64,000 bases of DNA from Microbacterium paraoxydans (GTDB lineage Bacteria > Actinomycetota > Actinomycetes > Actinomycetales > Microbacteriaceae), in assembly GCF_020524545.1 (NCBI RefSeq), contig NZ_JAIVLG010000004.1, positions 1 through 64,000 on the forward strand, read 5' to 3'. The notes below the pieces were generated by a model. It was not told where the DNA came from. It made no database searches and saw only the letters and a program-made list of their open reading frames with translations. Positions 34,422 through 43,193 of the stretch are shown here, one piece after another (positions within the stretch are counted from its first letter, which is position 1; the number at the start of each line of letters is the position of its first letter). The translations under genes were made by a program, and so were the position numbers.

Positions 34422-36049
34422 GACGCGGTCGGTGGGGAGCTGACGTCTTCGACCGGTACGCGCGCGAGCGCGATCTTCGTGAAGCCGAGCCGGTTCAAGT
34501 CGCGGACTGTTTGCATAAGGGTGAGTCGGCTGAAGAACGGAAGCCACTCGATGCCCTTCGCCTTCGAGTTCGCGATCACTGCGTAGGTGACGATGACCTT
34601 GTCTCGTTCGGCGGCTGCGCCGTTGGGCGGCACCAGTGCCAGCCAGCTCGACGCGTCTGCGGACCCGGCTGCTTTGGTTATGGCCGCTCGCACTTGGTTG
34701 CGAAGCTGGCCATCGACGAGCGTTTCGGCCGAGACGTGCCCCTGCGCGAACAGGTGGCTCAGCGTGGACGAGCGTGACTTTCGCTTGACGTGGATCAGTG
34801 ATCCGTCGGTCGCGATGAGGTCGCAGAATTCGATTCTCGTGGTTGCGCCGCTCGGCGCGACCAATTGCCTGTCGAGGAGAGCAAGTTCGGCCGATCCTGC
34901 TGCTGCCCGTGTGTTGTAGTCGCCTTCCGACTCACCGGGACGTCCAGGCGGGAGTGCAACCGTCATTTCGGGTATCGCGGAAACTACCGAGTCCACCTGC
35001 TTCACGAGCGTGTTAGCGATCTCGAACCATCGCCCCTCGACGAGGGCATAGAGCTTGTCATTGACTCGCTGTTCGGACACGAGGCACTGGTACACGCTCC
35101 AACGGTCAACGGCTTCAGCGCTGCTGATGAACTTGACAGCGACCTTCCGCTGCTTGAGCTGCCCGACGGTCGTGTCAGCAGTCTTTGTCACCGGCTGCTG
35201 AAGGTATCGGTCCAGGTCGAGTTCGACGAACTGCGTCTGGCGGCGGGTAGGCGCGATCAGGAAGTACTCGATATCCTCCCAATCGAGGTTTTCCGGCATA
35301 GCCATGTGCGTCGAACTCGTGTCACTCGCCCTGAGCTGATCGACCAGTTGAGCATCAAGACGCTCCACGAGCGTGGGATCCTTGACTTCAGCGAGATGGT
35401 CTACCCACCCGAACGCGGCTTGGTAGTTGGTTGCGGTGTAGTGACTGTAGATATCGCGAAGCAGCTTCGGGAGATCCGTGACAGGTGACGCAACCCCGAG
35501 AACCAAGGCGTCTGCGCCGCTCACGCCCTTGTATCCCGTAGCCGCAGGAGCGATCCCGGTCACCGCCCGCACGATGTCGCGGAGAACGTCCACTCCGAAC
35601 GCTGGAAGCTCGGCCGTCCGACTGGTCTGCGTATTCTTCGACACCACCATCTCGTCGAAGAGCTTCGTGTCGAGGCTACGGATCTGCTTCTCATCGATCA
35701 GGTTGAGCGCAACCTTGAGGCCGAAGCGTCGTTCGATCTTGGCCTGATCAAGAAAGCTCCGGCCGTAGCCGAACGTAAGTGCGAAGGTGTGCTTGTCTAC
35801 CTGCAGTACGAGGAGCCCAGAGGCCGAAGCTGACTGCACACCGTGGATGCCGCCCTTAATGGCCGGCTCGACGTACTTGGCCCAACTCGGCGTGCTCGGG
35901 AAGTTCTTCTTGGAGTAGAAGCGGCCGGTAAGGCCGGACGCGTCGGCGAGTTCACTGATCTGCAGACCCGGCCCGGCATCGTCATCGATGGCGTCATCGA
36001 CCTGGTCGACGTCCCGCAGCAAGAAGATGGTCAGGCGTTGAGTACGCAC
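34418..36049 (-). CDS. TIGR04141 / DUF6119 family sporadically distributed protein
   Basis: A 543-residue protein beginning at GTG 36049 with GAGGAGG about 10 nt upstream. Hallmarks are the central HTFALTFGYGRSFLDQ block and the late CDLIATDGSLIHVKRKSRSSTLSHLFAQGHVSAE. Both match my recollection of the TIGR04141 (DUF6119) family, which is patchily distributed in accessory DNA and defence islands. The function is not established; the conserved Asp, His and Lys residues in the second block suggest an enzyme, possibly a nuclease. Last gene before attR. Confidence 0.72.
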   Translation of the reverse strand: MRTQRLTIFLLRDVDQVDDAIDDDAGPGLQISELADASGLTGRFYSKKNFPSTPSWAKYVEPAIKGGIHGVQSASASGLLVLQVDKHTFALTFGYGRSFLDQAKIERRFGLKVALNLIDEKQIRSLDTKLFDEMVVSKNTQTSRTAELPAFGVDVLRDIVRAVTGIAPAATGYKGVSGADALVLGVASPVTDLPKLLRDIYSHYTATNYQAAFGWVDHLAEVKDPTLVERLDAQLVDQLRASDTSSTHMAMPENLDWEDIEYFLIAPTRRQTQFVELDLDRYLQQPVTKTADTTVGQLKQRKVAVKFISSAEAVDRWSVYQCLVSEQRVNDKLYALVEGRWFEIANTLVKQVDSVVSAIPEMTVALPPGRPGESEGDYNTRAAAGSAELALLDRQLVAPSGATTRIEFCDLIATDGSLIHVKRKSRSSTLSHLFAQGHVSAETLVDGQLRNQVRAAITKAAGSADASSWLALVPPNGAAAERDKVIVTYAVIANSKAKGIEWLPFFSRLTLMQTVRDLNRLGFTKIALARVPVEDVSSPPTAS

Positions 36050-36497
36050 CTTGGCATCACCTCCTCGTTGACGGCTCTTGTGAGATTATCGAAAGCGCTC
36101 CATTCTGGCGGCGTTGACACGACTGCCGCTGCGAATAACAGAGCAGAGTTCGCGCAGGTGTTGCCGGCATGACCTCGGCGTCGAATCGCCTCCGTCGACA
36201 GCGCAGGCGGCTCGTGCGGGAGGACCGGCAGTCCTCGACCTGAGCGACTGCGGACCAGTTCCGCCTCTGTCAAGGGAACGCCTCCCGTACCTGTGTGTAG
36301 CAAGCGACGTACACAAAGTGAAGGAAGGCAGGTGCGAAATGAACCTCGGATGCTTGCCAGCGAGTAAAGCGAGCGCCATTGCCACTACCAAGCGCCGGGA
36401 CCTGGCCGGGACCTGACGCATGCAACGCATGGTATGAAACGCGCCCTCTGCGCAGCAGAGGGGCCCAGAAAGCGCGGAAAGCGCATGATCCGGCTAC
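36050..36497. other. 448-bp right-end region without a convincing gene
   Basis: Between the DUF6119 gene and attR I see no supported gene. One short frame (36339-36416, 25 codons, AAGGAAGG upstream) starts MNLGCLPASK but has no family. The region likely holds the DUF6119 promoter (minus strand) and integrase arm sites. Confidence 0.4.
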
Positions 36498-36504
36498 CTG
36501 GGGG
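36498..36504. other. right attachment core (attR), 7 bp
   Basis: CTGGGGG, identical to the attL core. To its left is element DNA (GATCCGGCTAC); to its right is the native tRNA-Pro 3' half. Confidence 0.8.
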
Positions 36505-36539
36505 TCAAGGGGTCGCAGGTTCAAATCCTGTCAGCCCGA
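36505..36539 (+). pseudogene. 3' half of the disrupted native tRNA-Pro(GGG)
   Basis: Thirty-five bases: anticodon 3' strand TCAAG, variable loop, T arm GCAGG-TTCAAAT-CCTGT, acceptor strand CAGCCCG and discriminator A. TCAAG and CAGCCCG pair perfectly with the CTTGA and CGGGCTG strands at 21159-21190, and less well with the element's tRNA. It is followed by the terminator at 36547. Confidence 0.92.
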
Positions 36540-36546
36540 CCGAAAC

Positions 36547-36576
36547 GCCCTGGTGGAAGGATTCTTTCACCAGGGC
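36547..36576 (+). terminator. native tRNA-Pro terminator
   Basis: A 9-bp stem GCCCTGGTG / CACCAGGGC with a 12-nt loop and a T-rich downstream side, 7 nt after the tRNA 3' half. It was probably the terminator of the intact tRNA-Pro transcript. Confidence 0.8.
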
Positions 36577-36664
36577 TTCGTCATTTCCGCACGTGAGCGG
36601 GTGCCCAGACCGACCGCTGTCAACCCCCTTCGCGGTGCGAGGGCATGCTTCGTACCGTGGCGCC

Positions 36665-37015
36665 ATGGCGATCGAACTGAACAACCCGGCACTGCGCCAC
36701 GCCCGCGAACTCGTTCGGGCCGGAAAGGTCGTCCGTGACGAGCGAGACGACTGGTCGGAGGCGGCGCCCTCGGCCGACGAGGAGAACGCCTTCATCGAGG
36801 AGAACGGCTGGACGGAGTTCTCGCACTGGCACCTCGGCGTCGACAAGACTGAGGACTCCGAGACGAAGCAGGCCTACAGCTTCCCGTTCGGCGACTTCCG
36901 ACGGGTCCACCGGGCGGGCGTGATCTCGGCGGAGAGCAGGGCGGGCCAGTATGACCACACGGAGATCAGAGATGCGTTGAAGTCCCTTCTCGCGCTCATC
37001 GACGAGGACGACTGA
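36665..37015 (+). CDS. conserved hypothetical protein
   Basis: A 116-residue acidic protein starting at ATG 36665 ([19 protein letters not shown]). The central [12 protein letters not shown]... [28 protein letters not shown] resembles small actinobacterial proteins without known function. The longer in-frame extension upstream would cross the tRNA half and is rejected. Chromosomal, upstream of xfp by 58 nt. Confidence 0.75.
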   Translation: MAIELNNPALRHARELVRAGKVVRDERDDWSEAAPSADEENAFIEENGWTEFSHWHLGVDKTEDSETKQAYSFPFGDFRRVHRAGVISAESRAGQYDHTEIRDALKSLLALIDEDD

Positions 37016-37073
37016 CCGAGGTCTCCATCCGCACTCGCCCGGGCGCGAGCCCGAGAAAGGTAGGGATGCCCGT

Positions 37074-39431
37074 ATGCGAGAAGAACAGCTCCGTCAGCTC
37101 GACGCCTGGTGGCGAGCCGCCAACTATCTCAGCGTGGGACAGATCTATCTGCGGGACAACCCGCTGCTCCGCCGCGACCTCACGGCCGACGATGTCAAGC
37201 CGAGGCTGCTCGGTCACTTCGGGACCGTTCCCGGGCTCAATCTGATCTACGCGCACGCAAACCGGCTGATCCGTGAGCGCGATCTCTCTACGTTGTACAT
37301 CGCCGGACCCGGCCACGGTGGCCCGGGGATGGTCGCCAACGCCTGGCTCGATGGGACCTACACCGAGCGCTATCCCTCCGTGACCCGTGACCTGGCCGGG
37401 ATGACGCGGCTCTTCCGCCAGTTCTCCGCGCCCGGAGGCATCCCGAGTCACGCGGCACCGGAGACGCCCGGATCGATTCACGAGGGCGGCGAGCTCGGCT
37501 ACTCGCTCAGCCACGCCTACGGGGCGGCCTTCGACAACCCCGATCTGACGGTGTTCTGCGTCGTGGGCGACGGTGAAGCCGAGACGGGGCCGCTCGCCAC
37601 CGGCTGGCATGGGAACAAGTTCCTCAACCCGTCGACGGACGGGGCGGTGCTGCCGATCCTCCACCTGAACGGATGGAAGATCGCCAATCCCACCCTGTTG
37701 GCGCGCATCCCCGAAGAGGAACTCGTCAGTCTGATGCGCGGCTACGGACACGATCCGATCATGGTGTCCTTCGAGGCGACGGATGCTGCGGAAGACGTGC
37801 ACCGTCGATTCGGCCACGCGCTCGAAACCGCCCTGGATCGCATCGCCGATATTCAGCGGACAGCGCGCGAAGGCGGCGGGGGCGACCGACCACTGTGGCC
37901 GATGCTCGTGCTGCGTTCCCCTAAAGGCTGGACCGGCCCGGTCGAGGTGGACGGCCTCCCCGTCGAGGGCACGTGGCGCGCACACCAGGTGCCGCTGCCG
38001 TCGGCGCGGGACAGCGAAGAGCACCTCGAGCAGCTCGAGCACTGGCTGCGGTCGTATCGCCCCGACGAACTGTTCGACGACAAGGGCGCGCCCCTGACCG
38101 ACACCGTCGCACTCGCCCCGGACGGCCACCGCCGGATGTCGGCGACCCCTCATGCGAACGGCGGCCTGCTGCGCCAGGAACTCGACCTCCCTGACTTCCG
38201 CGACTTCGCGGTCGAGGTCGAGTCGCCCGGCGCCGCGGACGCCCAGGCAACCGCTGTGCTCGGCCGATACCTGGCCGAGGTGATCCGGCGCAACCCGCTC
38301 ACGTTCCGTCTGTTCGGTCCCGACGAGACGGCATCGAACCGACTCGCTCCCGCCGTCTACGAAGCGACCGACAAGCAGTGGAACGCGCAGATCCTCGACC
38401 TCGACGAACACCTCGCCCGCGCCGGGCGGGTGATGGAGGTGCTGAGCGAGCACCAGTGCCAGGGCTGGTTGGAGGGCTACCTGCTCACCGGGAGACACGG
38501 CGTGTTCAACAGCTATGAGGCGTTCATCCACATCGTCGATTCGATGTTCAACCAGCACGCGAAGTGGCTCGAGGCGTCGTCGCAGATCCCCTGGCGCGCG
38601 CCGATCTCCTCGTTGAACTACCTGCTGTCCAGCCATGTCTGGCGACAGGATCACAACGGCTTCACGCACCAGGACCCCGGATTCCTGGACCTCGTCGTCA
38701 ACAAGAGCTCCGACGTCGTCCGGGTTTACCTGCCCTTCGACGCGAACACGTTGCTGAGTACGTACGATCACTGTCTGCGCAGCATCGACTACGTCAACGT
38801 CGTCGTGGCGGGCAAGCAGGAGAGTCCGCAGTGGCTGACGATGGATGAGGCGATCCTGCACTGCACACGAGGACTCGGCACCCTGCCGTGGGCGGGCACC
38901 GAATCGGACGGTGAGGAGCCCGACGTCGTCCTCGCCGCGGCCGGAGACGTGCCGACCGAGGAGATGCTGGCCGCTGCGGCGATCCTGCGCGAGCGGGCCC
39001 CCGAGATCGCGACGCGCATCATCAACGTCGTCGATCTGATGCGGCTGCAGTCGGAGGACGCCCATCCGCACGGACTCTCGGACGCCGACTTCGACGGACT
39101 GTTCACCACTGACCGGCCGATCATCTTCGCCTTCCACGGTTACCCGTGGCTGATCCATCGGCTGACCTACAAGCGGCACAACCATGGGAACCTGCACGTG
39201 CGCGGGTACAAGGAGAAGGGCACCACGACGACACCGTTCGACATGGTCCTGCTCAACGACCTCGATCGCTTCCAGCTGGTGATCGACGTCCTTGATCGAG
39301 TACCCGGCGCCTCCTCGCGTCACGCAGGCCTCCGCCAGGAACTGCACGACCGGCGGATCGAGGCACGCGCGTACACCCGCGAGCACGGCGAGGATGAGCC
39401 TGCGATCAGCTGCTGGCGCTGGTCGGGGTAG
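37074..39431 (+). CDS. xfp: phosphoketolase (xylulose-5-P / fructose-6-P)
   Basis: A 785-residue thiamine-diphosphate enzyme splitting xylulose-5-P (and often fructose-6-P) with phosphate to acetyl-phosphate plus glyceraldehyde-3-P or erythrose-4-P. The N-terminal [35 protein letters not shown], the ThDP motif region [22 protein letters not shown], and late HQDPGF and [15 protein letters not shown] are all phosphoketolase signatures. Full length. ATG at 37074 follows AAAGG. It feeds acetyl-phosphate into acetate or acetyl-CoA metabolism. Confidence 0.96.
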   Translation: MREEQLRQLDAWWRAANYLSVGQIYLRDNPLLRRDLTADDVKPRLLGHFGTVPGLNLIYAHANRLIRERDLSTLYIAGPGHGGPGMVANAWLDGTYTERYPSVTRDLAGMTRLFRQFSAPGGIPSHAAPETPGSIHEGGELGYSLSHAYGAAFDNPDLTVFCVVGDGEAETGPLATGWHGNKFLNPSTDGAVLPILHLNGWKIANPTLLARIPEEELVSLMRGYGHDPIMVSFEATDAAEDVHRRFGHALETALDRIADIQRTAREGGGGDRPLWPMLVLRSPKGWTGPVEVDGLPVEGTWRAHQVPLPSARDSEEHLEQLEHWLRSYRPDELFDDKGAPLTDTVALAPDGHRRMSATPHANGGLLRQELDLPDFRDFAVEVESPGAADAQATAVLGRYLAEVIRRNPLTFRLFGPDETASNRLAPAVYEATDKQWNAQILDLDEHLARAGRVMEVLSEHQCQGWLEGYLLTGRHGVFNSYEAFIHIVDSMFNQHAKWLEASSQIPWRAPISSLNYLLSSHVWRQDHNGFTHQDPGFLDLVVNKSSDVVRVYLPFDANTLLSTYDHCLRSIDYVNVVVAGKQESPQWLTMDEAILHCTRGLGTLPWAGTESDGEEPDVVLAAAGDVPTEEMLAAAAILRERAPEIATRIINVVDLMRLQSEDAHPHGLSDADFDGLFTTDRPIIFAFHGYPWLIHRLTYKRHNHGNLHVRGYKEKGTTTTPFDMVLLNDLDRFQLVIDVLDRVPGASSRHAGLRQELHDRRIEARAYTREHGEDEPAISCWRWSG

Positions 39432-39500
39432 ATCGCTGCGGTCACCAGGGCGCGCGTTCCTGAACCAAGGAGGGTCTCGCCTTCGTCTCGTCACGCCCTT

Positions 39501-39521
39501 TATAATGAAGACATGTTCATT
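39501..39521 (+). promoter_or_regulatory. -10 element and TetR operator before the 39536 gene
   Basis: TATAAT at 39501-39506 is a perfect -10. Overlapping it, AATGAA-GACATG-TTCATT (39504-39521) is an inverted repeat with 6-bp arms. Its position suits autorepression of the TetR gene that starts 15 nt later. Confidence 0.65.
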
Positions 39522-39535
39522 TCAAAGGGGCGCTC

Positions 39536-40144
39536 GTGGTGAGATCGCCGGAGCAGAACGCCGCGCTACGCGACACCACGCGCGAACGGATCGAGGCCGC
39601 GGCTGTGCGCGTCTTCGCGAGGCACGGCTTCGCGGCGACGAGTATCAAGGACATCGCGGACGAGGCCGAGCTCAGTGCGGGATCGATCTACCGTCACTAC
39701 GCGAGCAAGGAGGCGTTGTTCGACGCGTTGCTCGAGCAGGCGTCCTCCGGTCTGGTCGCAGCGTCCGAGACGCTTTCCGGCGAGGCCAACCCGGTTGTCC
39801 TGGTGCGGGAGTTCACGCGTGTGTTCCTGACCGATCTGATGAACGGGAACGGCGAGGCCGAGTTCTTCCTGGTGATCAACCAGGGGTTCATGTCCGACAC
39901 CCCGGCCGGTACCGCCGAGCGATTGGCGCGCACGCAGCGCCCCCTCTGGGATGCCTTCGAGGCTCTCGTGCGTCGAGGCCAGGTCGCTGGCCGATTCGAA
40001 GACGGCGATCCGGCGCAGCTGACCGCCTACTACTTCGCGATGCTGTCGGGCATCGCCGGCATGCGAACGGTCATCCCCGATGCGATGAATGACGCGGGCG
40101 TCGACCTGGTGCTCCGCCTGCTGATCAGAGACGAAGCGTCGTGA
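39536..40144 (+). CDS. TetR-family transcriptional regulator
   Basis: A 202-residue repressor. The N-terminal HTH is clear: RIEAAAVRVFARHGFAATSIKDIADEAELSAGSIYRHYASKEALF split over residues 17-62. The C-terminal ligand domain is helical. GTG at 39536 or 39539 is the start; the palindrome overlapping its -10 points to autoregulation. Its stop overlaps the following GNAT start (GTGA), so both respond to the same operator. Confidence 0.9.
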   Translation: MVRSPEQNAALRDTTRERIEAAAVRVFARHGFAATSIKDIADEAELSAGSIYRHYASKEALFDALLEQASSGLVAASETLSGEANPVVLVREFTRVFLTDLMNGNGEAEFFLVINQGFMSDTPAGTAERLARTQRPLWDAFEALVRRGQVAGRFEDGDPAQLTAYYFAMLSGIAGMRTVIPDAMNDAGVDLVLRLLIRDEAS

Positions 40145-40737
40145 CGATCACGGTCGAACGCGGTGACACGTTGGGGGAGGGGTATCGCCGGCGCATCACC
40201 GAGGTCCTCGTTCGGGGATTCGCCGAAGACTTCGAGTACTTCTCCAAGGATCCGCAGGTCCTCGCCGACGCCTTCGAGCACATGCTCCTCCTGGATCGCT
40301 TCTACGTGGCGCTGGTCGACGGGGAGCCCGCGGCGATCGCCTCTGTCACCGAGGGGCAGCAGGAGTGCTTCGCCCCGGACCGGCGAGAGATACAGCGCCG
40401 ACTCGGGGGCGTGCACGGGCTCTTCTGCTCCTTCATCGTCCGGAGCCAGTTCCTCGGTGCGTACGACGGCGCGCGCCCCGGCCTGGCCGAGATCGGGTTC
40501 GTGACCACTGCTCCGCAGTACCAGGGGAAGGGTGTCGCGACGGCCCTGATGAGGCACCTGTTGCAGCTGCCCTACGACGAGTTCGTGCTTCGCGACATCA
40601 AGGACACGAACGCCCCGGCGCTCGGACTCTACCGAAAGCTCGGCTTCACGGCGTCGAGTAGCCGTCGAGTGCGGTTCGCCAAGCGGGCCGGATTCTCGGC
40701 CTACGTGTCGATGAGTCTGAGGACCGCCGCCCTGTAA
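40141..40737 (+). CDS. GNAT-family N-acetyltransferase
   Basis: A 198-residue acetyltransferase with AEIGFVTTAPQYQGKGVATALMRHLLQ (acetyl-CoA site, Q-x-x-G-x-A type) and LGLYRKLGFTAS in the C-terminal strand. GTG start overlaps the TetR stop. The coupling suggests the GNAT modifies the compound, perhaps a drug or amine, that induces the repressor; the substrate is unknown. Confidence 0.87.
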   Translation: MTITVERGDTLGEGYRRRITEVLVRGFAEDFEYFSKDPQVLADAFEHMLLLDRFYVALVDGEPAAIASVTEGQQECFAPDRREIQRRLGGVHGLFCSFIVRSQFLGAYDGARPGLAEIGFVTTAPQYQGKGVATALMRHLLQLPYDEFVLRDIKDTNAPALGLYRKLGFTASSSRRVRFAKRAGFSAYVSMSLRTAAL

Positions 40738-40771
40738 CCGTTCGCGGTGGGGTGTTGCTACGGTGTTTCGG

Positions 40772-41359
40772 ATGAGTCGCTCTTTCTTCATGATCCCGTT
40801 CGCGCTCACCTCCGCTCTGCTCCTGAGCGCCTGTTCCGCGCAGGATCCGGAGCCGCCCGGAGAAGACACGTCCGTGGGCGGCGAGGCGATGAGCGTCGAC
40901 GGTGGCCCCGATGTCTCCGACGTGTTCGACCGGATCGGCAGCTGTGACACCGTGGCCACGCATGTCGCGCCGTACATCGAGGGCCTCGTGCCGCTGGAGA
41001 CCAACGCCGTGGACGAATACGGCGCCTACTGCCAGTGGGAGGCTCCCGAAGGCATCGCCGATCTCGGTGACCTCGCGTCCGTCGAGGTCTCCATCGTTCC
41101 CAGTGAGACCAGCGAGGTGGAAGACCCCGACATCATCGAGCAGGCCGGGTTGACGCTCATCCCCGATGATGCGCTCGATGCGGCCGGAGGCATCGCCTAC
41201 GGCCTCGACGGCGAGACCGCTGTGGCCGCGGTTACCGTGACGTCCGTCCGCGTGCCCGGCATCAACATCGACATCACCGGTGGGCAGTGGGGTGACCGTC
41301 CCGCTCTCGACGGCCCCGCAGCCGTCGGCGTGGCGAAGGGGATCCTCGGTATCGGCTGA
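40772..41359 (+). CDS. putative lipoprotein
   Basis: A 195-residue exported protein. A short basic N-terminus and hydrophobic stretch end in a lipobox LLSAC with Cys21 to be lipidated. The mature part is acidic and has two Cys (SCDTV, YCQWEA) that may form a disulfide, a DUF3558-like layout. ATG 40772 is favoured over GTG 40763. Function unknown. Confidence 0.8.
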   Translation: MSRSFFMIPFALTSALLLSACSAQDPEPPGEDTSVGGEAMSVDGGPDVSDVFDRIGSCDTVATHVAPYIEGLVPLETNAVDEYGAYCQWEAPEGIADLGDLASVEVSIVPSETSEVEDPDIIEQAGLTLIPDDALDAAGGIAYGLDGETAVAAVTVTSVRVPGINIDITGGQWGDRPALDGPAAVGVAKGILGIG

Positions 41360-41530
41360 GCAGCAGCGCCGCGCCGTCGGTATCGAACGCCGGGGCTCGA
41401 CGTCGCGTCGACGCGCCTCCGCACTGGTGAACGGGCGCTCAATCGAGGAAGATGTCGATCACCGCCTCGGTGAAGCGATCGCATCCGATCGGATCGCCAC
41501 AGCACCTCGAACGAAAGGCCCACCGGAACG

Positions 41531-42622
41531 ATGACCACCCTCACGATCGGAACTTCTCTCGGCGATCCCGACGCCACAGTCGAGTTGGATGCGAGGCGTT
41601 TCAATCGACACACGTTCTGGGTCGGTCAGAGCGGAAGCGGCAAGACCTACGCGCTCGGCGTGGTGCTCGAGCAGCTCCTGCTGGAGACTGAGCTCCCCAT
41701 GGTCGTCTTCGACCCGAACGGCGACTTCACCCGGTTGCAGGAGACCCGGCTCACAGCGAGCGAGGCGGATGCGGCGAAGGTCGCGGAATCGGATATCCGG
41801 GTGTTCCGGTCCGGGGCGGGGGAGGGTGAGCGACTGCATGCGCGTTTCGTCGATCTCACGGCGGCCTCGAAGGCTGCGGTGCTGCAGATGGACCCGATCG
41901 CGGACGCGGACGAGTACAACGCCCTGATCCACCTGGAGCAGGATGCCGAGAGCCTGGACGGGTCCGGCATGGTGCCGGGCCTGCTCGCATCGGCCGACCC
42001 CGCGAAAGTGCGGCTCGCGAAGCGTATCGAGAATCTGCAGGTGCTCGAGTGGAACCTGTGGTCGCGTGGCGCCAGCTCCGTGGTCGACGTCGTCGATGAG
42101 CGGCCCCGGGTGACCGTCCTCGACCTCGGTGGCTTCGAGCACCCGGCGGAACCCAAGGTCGCGGCCCTCGCGGTGCTCGAGCACCTCTGGGCGCGGCGCG
42201 AAGAGCGGCGTCCCGTCTTGATCGTGATCGACGAGGCGCACAACCTCTGCTCGCCGAATCCGACGACGGCGGTCGAACGGGCTCTCACCGAGCAGCTCGT
42301 GCAGATCGCTGCCGAGGGACGGAAGTTCGGTCTGTGGCTGCTGCTCTCCACCCAAAGGCCGACGAAGATCCACCCCAACGTGCTGTCGCAGTGCGACAAC
42401 CTGGCGTTGATGCGCGTCAACGCGCCGCGGGACCTCGCGGAGCTCGCCGACGTGTTCGGCTTCGCCTCCGAGGAGGCCATCCGGCGATCGGCGGAGTTCG
42501 TGCAGGGGCAGGCCCTCTTCGCGGGCGGGTTCATCTCGACGCCGACGTTCGTGCAGATGGGGGCGCGGATCACGGAGGAAGCCGGCGGAGACGTCAAGGT
42601 GCCGCTGCGTGCCGAGCGTTGA
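41531..42622 (+). CDS. HerA-like ATP-binding protein (DUF87 family)
   Basis: A 363-residue P-loop ATPase of the HerA/FtsK branch. Walker A GQSGSGKT is at residues 32-39 with an FDPNGDF strand after it, Walker B VLIVIDEAHNLC, and a LLLSTQRPTKIHPNV sensor. Family members act as DNA translocases, often paired with a NurA nuclease. No nurA is nearby; a small membrane protein follows instead. Role unknown in this orphan setting. Confidence 0.87.
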   Translation: MTTLTIGTSLGDPDATVELDARRFNRHTFWVGQSGSGKTYALGVVLEQLLLETELPMVVFDPNGDFTRLQETRLTASEADAAKVAESDIRVFRSGAGEGERLHARFVDLTAASKAAVLQMDPIADADEYNALIHLEQDAESLDGSGMVPGLLASADPAKVRLAKRIENLQVLEWNLWSRGASSVVDVVDERPRVTVLDLGGFEHPAEPKVAALAVLEHLWARREERRPVLIVIDEAHNLCSPNPTTAVERALTEQLVQIAAEGRKFGLWLLLSTQRPTKIHPNVLSQCDNLALMRVNAPRDLAELADVFGFASEEAIRRSAEFVQGQALFAGGFISTPTFVQMGARITEEAGGDVKVPLRAER

Positions 42623-42635
42623 GAGGGTGTTCGGT

Positions 42636-43190
42636 GTGACAGGTGAGAGGAAGACGCGGCGGTCGGCTGCGGACGACGGGATCCTCCGCGTCCACCGCGC
42701 GTTGAGGTCGGGATTCGGGACCGAGGCTGCCGTCTACGGCACGATTCTGGTCAGTGGTCTCGTCGCGGTCTCCTCCGCGCACGGCGAGACGTCGTTGGCG
42801 GTGCTGGTGACCGTCGCGGTCACCGTTCTCGTGTTCTGGGGAGCCCATGTCTATGCCGGAACGGTGGCGAGGGTTAGCGACCGTGCGGAGCGAGAGCAGG
42901 GGGAAGCCGTCGGGGCGCGGGCAGCGTTCGCCGCCTCCGTGAAGCACTCCCTCGGCATGCTCAGTTCCGCGACCGTGCCGGCCGTCATCCTGCTCGCGGG
43001 TACCACACGGGTGATCCCCGACGGGCTCGCGAACGACCTCGCGCTCTGGTCGGGAGTCGTGATCCTGGCCTTCCTCGGCTACGTCGCCTTCCTCCACCGC
43101 GGGAGTCCGCTCTTCGTCCGCATTCTCGGCGCGCTGGGTACCGCGTCGTTCGGGCTCGTGTTCGTGGTGCTCAAGGCTCTCGTGCACTAG
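42636..43190 (+). CDS. small integral membrane protein
   Basis: A 184-residue protein with four hydrophobic segments: VYGTILVSGLVAVSS, SLAVLVTVAVTVLVFWGAHV, HSLGMLSSATVPAVILLAG, and a C-terminal pair (VVILAFLGYVAFL, GTASFGLVFVVLKAL). GTG 42636 follows AGAGGG at good distance; GTG 42627 and 42609 are alternatives. No family recognised. Confidence 0.65.
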   Translation: MTGERKTRRSAADDGILRVHRALRSGFGTEAAVYGTILVSGLVAVSSAHGETSLAVLVTVAVTVLVFWGAHVYAGTVARVSDRAEREQGEAVGARAAFAASVKHSLGMLSSATVPAVILLAGTTRVIPDGLANDLALWSGVVILAFLGYVAFLHRGSPLFVRILGALGTASFGLVFVVLKALVH

Positions 43191-43193
43191 CGA

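Larger units (their letters stand above)
21191..36504. mobile_element. 15.3 kb integrative element in tRNA-Pro, defence-type cargo
   Basis: The boundaries are set by the two halves of the split tRNA-Pro gene. A 7-bp direct repeat CTGGGGG (the whole anticodon loop) occurs at 21191-21197 and 36498-36504, the size expected for a tyrosine-recombinase overlap region. A tyrosine integrase lies just inside the left end, reading outward. GC content and codon use inside are visibly lower than in the flanks. No replication or conjugation genes are seen, so it is an integrative but not self-transmissible element, or a decayed one. Several genes are broken (32502-32930, 33916-34421). Confidence 0.88.

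Noticed and set aside
21243-36539. Classical reading: the complete tRNA is attL (regenerated) and 36505-36539 is the displaced 3' end of the same gene
   Set aside because: The stems say otherwise: TCAAG and CAGCCCG pair perfectly with the stump at 21159, not with CCTGA and CGGGATG of the complete tRNA; this reading also leaves the stump unexplained.
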